Positions 40,697 to 47,886 of a DNA stretch of 64,000 nt are shown here, one piece after another. The DNA lies in the NCBI GenBank assembly GCA_902778105.1, contig CACYWN010000007.1, positions 1 to 64,000 on the forward strand, written 5' to 3'. A model generated the notes under the pieces. It was not told the origin of the DNA and did not search any database. It saw nothing but the letters and a program-made list of their open reading frames with translations. The translations under genes were made by a program, and so were the position numbers. Origin of the DNA: an uncultured Bacteroidia bacterium (GTDB taxonomy: Bacteria > Bacteroidota > Bacteroidia > Bacteroidales > UBA932). Each line of letters opens with the position of its first letter. The first letter of the stretch is position 1.

Positions 40697-41461
40697 ATGA
40701 CCAGTATCGCCGAACGGCGCAAATTCATCCTCGACAATATCTTCCAGGACGGTTTCGTCCGGGTTGCGGACCTCGCGCAGAAACTATCCGTCACCCAGGC
40801 TACCATCCGGAAAGACCTTACCTACCTGGAGGGACAGGGACTTCTGTACCGTGCCTACGGCAGCGCCCTCCCCACCACCGCCCAGGTGATGGACATCAGC
40901 CTGAACACGAAGAAACTGATCAACTTCAAGAAAAAGCAGAAAATCGCCGCACGGGCCGTCGGTCTCCTCCAGGTGAACGACTCCATCATCATGGGGGCGG
41001 GTTCCACCGTGGAAGTGATGGCCGAACTGCTGAAGCCGAAAGGACGGCTGAACGTGGTGACGCCCGCCGTAAACGTTTCCATGGCGCTTGGAGACATGTC
41101 CGGCGTGTCGGTCATGCAACTGGGCGGCATCCTGTACGGCAACTCCCTGTGCGTCATCGGCTCTGAGACGAAATCCCAGCTGGAGAACCTCCACTGCAGC
41201 AAGCTGTTCTTCGGCGTGGACGGCATCGACCCCGAGGCCGGCGCCACCTGCGCCACCGTGGAGGAGGCCGAGCTGCTGGCCCGGATGACCGGCATCGTGG
41301 ACACCACCATCGTCCTGGCCGACTCCTCCAAGATCCGCTACCGGGGCTTCAGCCGCATCTGCGGATGCGAGGACGTGGACATCCTCATCACCGACTCCGG
41401 CATTTCCGACGAGGACCGAAGGGCCATCGAGAAGACCGGCGTGAAAGTCATCGTCGCTTAG
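40697..41461 (+). CDS. DeoR-family transcriptional regulator
   Basis: Start at the ATG at 40697 (MTSIAERRKFIL), giving 254 residues; the open frame extends upstream through promoter sequence without coding signs. The N-terminal helix-turn-helix has VADLAQKLSVTQATIRKDLTYLEGQGLLYRAYGSAL, the DeoR signature. The C-terminal DeoRC sensor domain has IIMGAGSTVEVMAELL, LNVVTPAVNVSMAL, LGGILYGNSLCVIG, FFGVDGIDPEAGATCATVEEAELL and LADSSKI. These proteins sense phosphorylated sugars, so GlcNAc-6P or a related product of the unit may be the effector. It is divergent from susC and is the obvious local regulator. Confidence 0.9.
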   Translation: MTSIAERRKFILDNIFQDGFVRVADLAQKLSVTQATIRKDLTYLEGQGLLYRAYGSALPTTAQVMDISLNTKKLINFKKKQKIAARAVGLLQVNDSIIMGAGSTVEVMAELLKPKGRLNVVTPAVNVSMALGDMSGVSVMQLGGILYGNSLCVIGSETKSQLENLHCSKLFFGVDGIDPEAGATCATVEEAELLARMTGIVDTTIVLADSSKIRYRGFSRICGCEDVDILITDSGISDEDRRAIEKTGVKVIVA

Positions 41462-41467
41462 GGTTCC

Positions 41468-43645
41468 ATGGACGTTTTCGAAGGTCTGAACAGCCGCCAG
41501 CGGGAGGCCGTGACCACGACGGAGGGAAGGATCCGCGTCGTGGCGGGAGCCGGTACGGGGAAGACGAAGGCGCTGACGCACCGGTATGCGTACCTGGTGA
41601 ACGTCGTGGGCATCGACCCGGCCAATATCCTGTGCCTGACCTTCACGAACAAGGCGGCCGCGGAGATGCGGCAGCGCATCGCGGGGATGGTGCACAGCGG
41701 GGACTACAATGACTTCGTGTGCACGATCCACGGGTTCTGTGTCAAGTTCCTCCGGAAAGAGATCTACCGCATCGGCTTCCCCAAGGGATTCACCGTCCTG
41801 GACGAGGAGGACTGCAAGGCCATCGCGAAACAGGCGATGGACGAGATGGGCATCAAGCGGACCGAGAAGACCGTCAAGCAGTTCCTGGAGGCGGTTTCCA
41901 TCGACAAGGCCCTGAACGGGTACATTCCCGCCTACATGCTCCCGGGGGCGAAGGTCACGGACGAGATGCGGAAGTCCTCCCGGCTTGCGGGCTATGTGAG
42001 CCGGCAGATGAAGCACTACGCCCTGGACTTCGACGACCTGATGAATGTCACCAAGTACATCCTGGACCGCTTCCCGGAGGCCTGCGAGTGGTGGCAGAAC
42101 AACCTGAACTACATCATGGTCGATGAGGCCCAGGACTGCAACCTGGACGACTGGGACCTCGTCGAGCGGCTCGCGGCCAGGCACCGGAACCTTTTCATCG
42201 TGGGCGACCCGGACCAGGCCATCTACGAATGGCGCGGCGCCCGGCCGGACCTCTTCGTGCAGTTCGCGGCCGACCATACCGTCATCCTGGACGAGAACTA
42301 CCGCTCCACCCCGAAGATCCTGGACGTCGCCAACTCGGTCATCTCCCACAACAAGAACCGCATCCCGAAGGACCTCTTCACCCGGAAGGCTGAAGGCCGC
42401 GCGGTCATCCACTACCACGGCAAGTCCGAAAAAGAGGAGATGGACTGGATCATTGCGCAGATCAAGACCCTCCTCGCGCACGACGCCAAGGTCAATGACA
42501 TCGCGATCCTGTACCGCAGCACTTACCAGTCCCGCGCCCTGGAGCAGGCCCTCCTGAACGCCCGCCTCGAGTACACCGTCTGGGGCGGCACCCGCTTCTT
42601 CGAACGCCGGGAAATCAAGGACGCGCTGAGCTATCTCCGTCTCGTGAACAACCAGGACGACGACCTCGCCTTCGAACGCATCATCAATGTTCCCTCCCGG
42701 AAGCTGGGCAAGAAATTCCTGGACACCCTCCGGGCCGATGCCGACCACGACGGCATCTCCCTTTTCAGCGCCCTCCAGATCCGGGACGGCTACGGGAAAC
42801 CGGCCGCCCAGGCCTTCGTGGACCTGATCGAGGACGCCAAGGCCTATGCCCTGGAAAACCGCGTGAGCGACCTCCTGAACCGCCTCCTGGACCGGTCCGG
42901 CCTCAAGCAGGCCATCCGCGAGGACCAGGACGAGGACCGGCTGGAGAACCTGGACGAACTCCTTTCCTCCATCAGGTTCTACGAATCCGTCCGCACCCCG
43001 GACGAGTCCACGCTCTCGGACTACCTGCAGGACATCGCCCTCTACACCAACGACGACCACCGTAAGGACGTCCCCACCCTCAAGATGATGACCATCCACC
43101 AGGCGAAGGGCCTGGAGTTCCCGTACGTGTTCATCACCGGCCTTTCCGAAGGGATTTTCCCGAATCTGAGAACCATCCGGGAATACAAGAAGAACGGCGA
43201 AGAGGAAGAGCGGCGGCTCATGTATGTCGCCATCACCCGCGCCGAAAAAGCCCTCTTCCTCACGGAATCCGAAGGCTTCAACCTCTCCACGAAAACGAAC
43301 AAGTACCCGTCCCGCTTCCTGGCGGAAATCAAGCGGGGAATGGTTGTGGTCGAGGGCGTTATCCCCGAAGAACTCTGGCGCGGCACCCGGAACCTCATCC
43401 ACGTGCTGGACGAGGAGTTCGACCCGCACCGGCCCATCAACCTTGACGAGGTGGACTTCACCGCCGAACGCGCCGAACTCCAGAGTCCCTTCCACATCGG
43501 GGATACCATAACCCACCCCGTTTTCGGGGAAGGCGTCATCCGCGCCGCGAACAAGGAATGGACCACTTTCGAGGTCGAATTCTCAGACGGCAAAGTCCGC
43601 TCCCTCCGCGCGGCCTTCATCAAGCTTGCGGACCTTCCGGAATGA
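41468..43645 (+). CDS. UvrD/PcrA/Rep-type 3'-5' DNA helicase
   Basis: 725 residues with the SF1A motifs: LNSRQREAV (Q motif), VVAGAGTGKTKAL (Walker A), CLTFTNKAAAEMRQRI, VDEAQDCN (Walker B), IFIVGDPDQAIYEWRGA (motif III), LDENYRST (motif IV), TIHQAKGLEFPYVFI (motif V) and MYVAITRAEKALFL (motif VI). A small beta domain at the C-terminus (GDTITHPVFGEGVI) resembles the PcrA Tudor-like tail. It unwinds DNA in repair and replication restart. It begins 6 bases after the regulator gene and probably shares its transcript. Confidence 0.93.
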   Translation: MDVFEGLNSRQREAVTTTEGRIRVVAGAGTGKTKALTHRYAYLVNVVGIDPANILCLTFTNKAAAEMRQRIAGMVHSGDYNDFVCTIHGFCVKFLRKEIYRIGFPKGFTVLDEEDCKAIAKQAMDEMGIKRTEKTVKQFLEAVSIDKALNGYIPAYMLPGAKVTDEMRKSSRLAGYVSRQMKHYALDFDDLMNVTKYILDRFPEACEWWQNNLNYIMVDEAQDCNLDDWDLVERLAARHRNLFIVGDPDQAIYEWRGARPDLFVQFAADHTVILDENYRSTPKILDVANSVISHNKNRIPKDLFTRKAEGRAVIHYHGKSEKEEMDWIIAQIKTLLAHDAKVNDIAILYRSTYQSRALEQALLNARLEYTVWGGTRFFERREIKDALSYLRLVNNQDDDLAFERIINVPSRKLGKKFLDTLRADADHDGISLFSALQIRDGYGKPAAQAFVDLIEDAKAYALENRVSDLLNRLLDRSGLKQAIREDQDEDRLENLDELLSSIRFYESVRTPDESTLSDYLQDIALYTNDDHRKDVPTLKMMTIHQAKGLEFPYVFITGLSEGIFPNLRTIREYKKNGEEEERRLMYVAITRAEKALFLTESEGFNLSTKTNKYPSRFLAEIKRGMVVVEGVIPEELWRGTRNLIHVLDEEFDPHRPINLDEVDFTAERAELQSPFHIGDTITHPVFGEGVIRAANKEWTTFEVEFSDGKVRSLRAAFIKLADLPE

Positions 43646-43697
43646 GATTCCTTCGCTTCGCTCGGAATGACAAAAGTATTCCGTTCGGAATGACAAA
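43646..43697. repeat. Short dispersed repeat with CGGAATGAC units (intergenic copy)
   Basis: Directly after the helicase stop codon the sequence GATTCCTTCGCTTCGCTC is followed by GGAATGACAAA and a second CGGAATGAC. The same series occurs inside murE at 61699-61749. Such elements are widespread as intergenic or 3'-UTR repeats in many bacteria (the translated reverse strand gives the familiar HSERS/VIPSEAKES-like strings). No transposase is linked. Confidence 0.75.
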
Positions 43698-43718
43698 GAT
43701 TTTTCGGAATAAAATTTG

Positions 43719-43726
43719 TACCTTTG
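43719..43726 (+). promoter_or_regulatory. Promoter -7 element of exbB-exbD-tonB
   Basis: TACCTTTG fits TAnnTTTG and lies 43 bases before the exbB ATG, in the only sizeable gap upstream of the cluster. The -33 region is T-rich without an exact TTTG at the usual distance. Confidence 0.6.
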
Positions 43727-43769
43727 TAGGTTAGAAACAATGTGTTGGTATTAAAACTATAAAAACGAT

Positions 43770-44492
43770 ATGCTTTTCAACCTTTTGCAGACAGACACGC
43801 TCGTGGAGGCCGCCTCCGGAGCCGTGGAGCAGATGGCCGCGACGCCGGCCCAGCCGGCGGAGATGAGCGAGAGCCTCTTTTCGATGTTCACGCTGGGCGG
43901 CCCCCTCATGTGGGTCCTTCTCGTCCTTTCCATCGTCGCCATCTACATCATCGGATGGAAGTGGTGGACCCTGAACAAGGCTTCCAAGATCGACGGCAAT
44001 TTCATGAACGATATCCGCGACTACATGAATGCGGGGAAGACCAAGTCCGCCGTGACCCTGTGCCGCAAGTATGACAACCCGGTCGCCCGGATGGTCGAAA
44101 CCGGCATCCACCGCCTCGGCCGCCCGATGGGAGACATCCAGTCCGCCATCGAGAACACCGGCAACGTGGAAGTCGGCCGCCTGGAGAAGGGGCTCCCGAT
44201 CCTCGCCACCATCGCCGGCGGCGCCCCGATGATCGGTTTCCTCGGCACCGTCCTCGGCATGGTGAAGGCCTTCTTCAACATGTCCAAGGCCGGCAACAAC
44301 ATCGACATCACCCTCCTCAGCGACGGTATCTACACCGCCATGCTCACCACTGTGGGCGGCCTGATCGTGGGCATCATCGCCTATTTCGGCTACAACTGGC
44401 TCACCGCCAAGATCTCCAACCTGGTGAACAAGATGGAGAGTTCCACCATGCAGTTCATCGACATCGTCCTTCACGAACCCGGAGAGGAATAG
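43770..44492 (+). CDS. exbB: MotA/TolQ/ExbB proton channel protein
   Basis: 240 residues with three membrane helices (about 45-65, 150-170 and 185-205). The family core is AGGAPMIGFLGTVLGMVKAFFNM and LLSDGIYTAMLTTVGGLIVGIIAYFGYN, where Thr residues line the proton path. Together with ExbD it forms the inner membrane motor that energises TonB. The immediate downstream genes are exbD (4-base gap) and tonB. It probably powers SusC-type transporters, including the one in this window. Confidence 0.93.
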   Translation: MLFNLLQTDTLVEAASGAVEQMAATPAQPAEMSESLFSMFTLGGPLMWVLLVLSIVAIYIIGWKWWTLNKASKIDGNFMNDIRDYMNAGKTKSAVTLCRKYDNPVARMVETGIHRLGRPMGDIQSAIENTGNVEVGRLEKGLPILATIAGGAPMIGFLGTVLGMVKAFFNMSKAGNNIDITLLSDGIYTAMLTTVGGLIVGIIAYFGYNWLTAKISNLVNKMESSTMQFIDIVLHEPGEE

Positions 44493-44496
44493 TCCC

Positions 44497-44907
44497 ATGG
44501 CACTCAAGAGAAACACGAAGGTGGACGCCTCGTTCTCGGTATCCTCGATGACGGATATCGTGTTCCTGCTGCTGATCTTCTTCCTGGTGACCTCCACGCT
44601 CATCAACCCGAACGCCCTCAAGCTCCTCCTCCCGAAGAGCACGGGCCAGATCGGGGCGAAGGCCACCGTATCGGTCAGCATCAAGGACTGGGGCAACGAC
44701 ACCTACACCTATCACATCAACGGGGACCAGGAACCCGCCACCTATGAGGAGGTGGAGGACAGCCTGATCGAGCTCCTGTCGTCCGAAGAGGATCCTACCT
44801 TCTCCATCTTCTCCGACCAGAGCGTACCCGTGGGCGAAATCGTCGGTATCATGAACATCGCCAAGCGGAACCACTACAAGGTGATCCTGGCGACCCAACC
44901 CGAATAA
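44497..44907 (+). CDS. exbD: ExbD/TolR biopolymer transport protein
   Basis: 136 residues: a short basic cytoplasmic start, one membrane helix (about residues 15-37, SSMTDIVFLLLIFFLVTST) with the proton-accepting Asp in MTDIVF, and a periplasmic domain with SVPVGEIVGIMNIAKRNHYKVILATQ. It partners ExbB in the proton-driven motor. It lies between exbB and tonB with gaps of only a few bases. Confidence 0.92.
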   Translation: MALKRNTKVDASFSVSSMTDIVFLLLIFFLVTSTLINPNALKLLLPKSTGQIGAKATVSVSIKDWGNDTYTYHINGDQEPATYEEVEDSLIELLSSEEDPTFSIFSDQSVPVGEIVGIMNIAKRNHYKVILATQPE

Positions 44908-44910
44908 CAG

Positions 44911-45702
44911 ATGCAGCCGTACCTCCGCACCAGACAGCAGCAGGACCGTCGGGGCCGTATCACCGGTCTCGCCGTCACCGTGGCCGTCCACGTCCTCGCC
45001 CTCGTCTTCTGCCTGACCGCGGGGCTGAAGTATCTCGATCCCCCGCCGCCGGAGACCAGCTTCCTCATTGACTTCGAGGAAGAGATCCTGGAGCCCGAGA
45101 AGCCGACCCCGACCAGGGTCGGACGGCAGCCGCAGGCCGAAGAGGTGGACCGGACCAAGGAAGTGGAACTGGTCCAGAAAGCCCGGTCGCCCCATGTGAA
45201 CGACCGGCCCAACACAACGCCCGCCACGAAGCAGAACAACCACGGCGACGTGGAAGTGCCCACGCCCCCGCAGAAGGAAGAGCCCAAGCTGGACCCCCGC
45301 GCCTCGTTCCCTGGAATGAGCCAGAAGGACGACAAGGCCACGGCCCCCCACTCCGCCAAGGAGGCGTCCGACGGATTCAAGCCGGGACAGCCCGACGGCA
45401 ACACGAAGGAAGGCAAGACGACGGGCAATGCGAACGCCCACCTGCAGGGCCGCAACGTGGTCGGCTCCCTGCCCAAGCCCAGCTACAACGTCCAGCTGGA
45501 AGGGACCGTCGTCGTCCGGGTAACGGTGGACCAGTATGGCAACGTGACCGAAGCGATTGCCGGCGTGGAAGGGACCACCGTCACGGACAAGGCGCTGTGG
45601 AATGCAGCCCGCGCCGCCGCCCTGAAGGCCCATTTCAACCAGAGCGCCAACGCTCCCGTCCTCCAGAGTGGCACCATCACCTACAAGTTCAAGCTGCAGT
45701 AA
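44911..45702 (+). CDS. tonB: TonB-family energy transducer
   Basis: 263 residues: a cytoplasmic basic start, one membrane helix (about 18-38), a long Pro/Glu/Lys-rich periplasmic stretch (LEPEKPTPTRVG, PTPPQKEEPK) and a C-terminal TonB-like domain (GTVVVRVTVDQYGNV, LWNAARAAALKAHF, GTITYKFKLQ). The final domain contacts TonB boxes of outer membrane transporters. It has no M56 or Gram-negative Tol features. It is the third gene of the exbB-exbD-tonB set. Confidence 0.9.
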   Translation: MQPYLRTRQQQDRRGRITGLAVTVAVHVLALVFCLTAGLKYLDPPPPETSFLIDFEEEILEPEKPTPTRVGRQPQAEEVDRTKEVELVQKARSPHVNDRPNTTPATKQNNHGDVEVPTPPQKEEPKLDPRASFPGMSQKDDKATAPHSAKEASDGFKPGQPDGNTKEGKTTGNANAHLQGRNVVGSLPKPSYNVQLEGTVVVRVTVDQYGNVTEAIAGVEGTTVTDKALWNAARAAALKAHFNQSANAPVLQSGTITYKFKLQ

Positions 45703-45720
45703 AAGGAAGCATATCCCGCA

Positions 45721-45739
45721 CAATGACGCGATGTCATTG
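45721..45739 (+). terminator. Small hairpin after tonB
   Basis: CAATGAC (45721-45727) and GTCATTG (45733-45739) form a 7-bp stem with a 5-base loop, followed by an AT-rich stretch. It may end the exbB-tonB transcript, although the T run is weak. Confidence 0.45.
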
Positions 45740-45769
45740 AACTTATTTAATTAAAAGCCCGTGAGGGGC

Positions 45770-46996
45770 ATGACAAAAATGGAAAACAACAAGAAGGGTA
45801 CACGTACCCATTTCACCACCAGAAGGCCTTCCGAAGGCCGCGCAGAGAAAGTGGAATACGGCCGCCGCGAAGGCGGATACCGCCCGCATCGGGAAGGCGA
45901 ATTCAAGCCCCGCGCCGAACGCGCCTACAGCAGTGATTTCAGCACGAGCCGGAGTTTCGATTCCGAAGAAAGGCCGCAGCGTGTCTACGGCGCCCGTCCG
46001 GCCCGTCCGCAGGGGGAAAGGAAGCCCTACGGTGAGCACAAAGCCTACGGCGAACGGAAATCCTATGGTTCCAAACCCAATGGCGAAAAGCCTTACGGCG
46101 AGCGTCCCCGCAAGTCCGGCTACGGCAAACCGTCCTTCGGCGGCGCCAAGCCCGCCGGCCGCAAGCCTTACCAGAAACGCTCCGACGCCGATGCCGGCAT
46201 GAGCGCGATGCTCAGCCGCAAGCCGCAGGTGACCGGCAGCGCCTGGTCCGACGACGACACCGCGAAGACCCCGATCAAGGAGGTCATCCGCCTGAACAAA
46301 TATATCGCCAATTCCGGCGTCTGCTCCCGTAGGGAGGCCGACACGCTCATCCAGAGCGGCGTAGTGACCGTGAACGGCGAGGTGGTTACCGAACTCGGCA
46401 CCAAGGTCAACGTCCTTACCGACGACGTCCGTTTCAACGGGCAGCGTCTCAAGGGCGAAGAGAAAGTGTACATCGTGATGAACAAGCCCAAGGGGTATGT
46501 CACCACCGCCAGCGACCCGCACGCGGAGAAAACCGTGATGGACCTCCTCAAGGGATGCCCCACCCGCGTCTTCCCCGTCGGCCGCCTGGACAAGAACACC
46601 ACCGGCGTGCTGATGTTCACCAACGACGGCGAGATGGCCGAGCGCCTGACCCATCCGTCCTACAACAAGAAGAAGATCTACCAAGTGATCCTGGACCACC
46701 CCCTCACCGAGGAGGACAAGGAAAAGGTCCTCGCCGGGGTCGAACTCACCGACGGGGTCGTCGCAGCCGATGAGCTCGAATACATCGACGCCCGCGACCA
46801 CCGCCAGCTGGGCATCGAAATCCATTCGGGCAAGAACCGCATCGTCCGCCGCATCTTCGAGTCCATGGGCTACGAAGTGAAGGCCCTGGACCGCGTCTAC
46901 TTCGCCGGCCTCACCAAGAAGGGGCTCAAGAAGAGCGACTGGCGCTACCTCACCGAGGGTGAGGTGAACATCCTGAAGATGGGGGCATACGTATAA
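45770..46996 (+). CDS. RsuA/RluB-family rRNA pseudouridine synthase with long basic N-terminal tail
   Basis: 408 residues from the ATG at 45770; a second in-frame ATG at 45779 is equally possible. The first 170 residues are a low-complexity Arg/Lys/Gly/Tyr tail with KPYGE-like repeats. From about 175 on is an S4 domain (IRLNKYIANSGVCSRREADTLIQSG) and the catalytic domain with VFPVGRLDKNTTGVLMFTNDGEMAERLTHPS, whose Asp is the nucleophile, then KIYQVILD and NRIVRRIFESMGYEV. It converts uridine to pseudouridine in large or small subunit rRNA. The tail is typical of Bacteroidetes homologues and may bind RNA. It overlaps era by 1 base. Confidence 0.9.
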   Translation: MTKMENNKKGTRTHFTTRRPSEGRAEKVEYGRREGGYRPHREGEFKPRAERAYSSDFSTSRSFDSEERPQRVYGARPARPQGERKPYGEHKAYGERKSYGSKPNGEKPYGERPRKSGYGKPSFGGAKPAGRKPYQKRSDADAGMSAMLSRKPQVTGSAWSDDDTAKTPIKEVIRLNKYIANSGVCSRREADTLIQSGVVTVNGEVVTELGTKVNVLTDDVRFNGQRLKGEEKVYIVMNKPKGYVTTASDPHAEKTVMDLLKGCPTRVFPVGRLDKNTTGVLMFTNDGEMAERLTHPSYNKKKIYQVILDHPLTEEDKEKVLAGVELTDGVVAADELEYIDARDHRQLGIEIHSGKNRIVRRIFESMGYEVKALDRVYFAGLTKKGLKKSDWRYLTEGEVNILKMGAYV

Positions 46997-47877
46997 TGGC
47001 ACACAAGGCAGGTTTCGTCAACATCATCGGCAACCCGAACGTCGGGAAGTCCACCCTGATGAATGCGCTCGTCGGGGAGAAGCTCTCCATCGTCACGGCG
47101 AAGGCCCAGACCACGCGGCACCGCATCATGGGCATCGTGAACGGGGAGGATTACCAGATCGTCTATTCCGACACGCCCGGCATCCTCAAGCCCAACTACC
47201 GGCTCCAGCAGAATATGCTGGACTTCGTGGACACGGCCATCGGCGACGCGGACATCATCCTGTACGTCACCGACACGGTGGAAAAGGGCGACAAGAACGA
47301 GGCTTACATCGAGAAGCTCGCGAAGGTGGAATGCCCGGTGGTCCTGGTGATCAACAAGATCGACATCTCCACCCAGGAGAAGGTCGTCGAACTCATGCAG
47401 TGGTGGCACGGGAAGCTCCCGAAGGCGGAGATCATCCCGGCCTCGGCCCAGGAAAAATTCAACCTGGAGAGCATCCTGGAAGCGGTCTCCAGCCGTCTTC
47501 CGGAAGCCCCGGCCTGGTTCGACAAGGACCAGTTCACGGACAAGAACCTCCGCTTCTTCGCCTCCGAGATCCTGCGGGAGAAGATCTTCCTCAACTACGG
47601 TGAGGAGATCCCCTACAGCTGCCAGGTGGAGATCGAAGCCTTCCACGAAGGCGAGGAACGCTACGAAATCAGCGCCGTTATCTATGTGATGCGCGAGTCC
47701 CAGAAGGGTATCATTATCGGCAAGAAGGGCGCCGCCCTCAAGAAGGTGGGCACCGAGGCACGGCTGGAAATGGAGGACTTCTTCCAGAAGAAGGTATTCC
47801 TTTCCACCTTTGTGAAAGTGGACCCCGACTGGCGCGAGTCCCGCAAGGAGCTCCGTCGCTTCGGGTATGAATTCTAG
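46996..47877 (+). CDS. era: GTPase Era
   Basis: 293 residues. The GTPase domain has G1 GNPNVGKST, the QTTRHR switch, DTPG (G3), NKID (G4) and SAQ (G5). The C-terminal KH domain has REKIFLNYGEEIPY and the RNA-binding ESQKGIIIGKKGAALKKVG. Era binds the 3' end of 16S rRNA and helps 30S assembly. The start codon overlaps the stop of the pseudouridine synthase gene (TAATG), so the two rRNA maturation genes are coupled. Confidence 0.95.
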   Translation: MAHKAGFVNIIGNPNVGKSTLMNALVGEKLSIVTAKAQTTRHRIMGIVNGEDYQIVYSDTPGILKPNYRLQQNMLDFVDTAIGDADIILYVTDTVEKGDKNEAYIEKLAKVECPVVLVINKIDISTQEKVVELMQWWHGKLPKAEIIPASAQEKFNLESILEAVSSRLPEAPAWFDKDQFTDKNLRFFASEILREKIFLNYGEEIPYSCQVEIEAFHEGEERYEISAVIYVMRESQKGIIIGKKGAALKKVGTEARLEMEDFFQKKVFLSTFVKVDPDWRESRKELRRFGYEF

Positions 47878-47886
47878 ACAACGACT

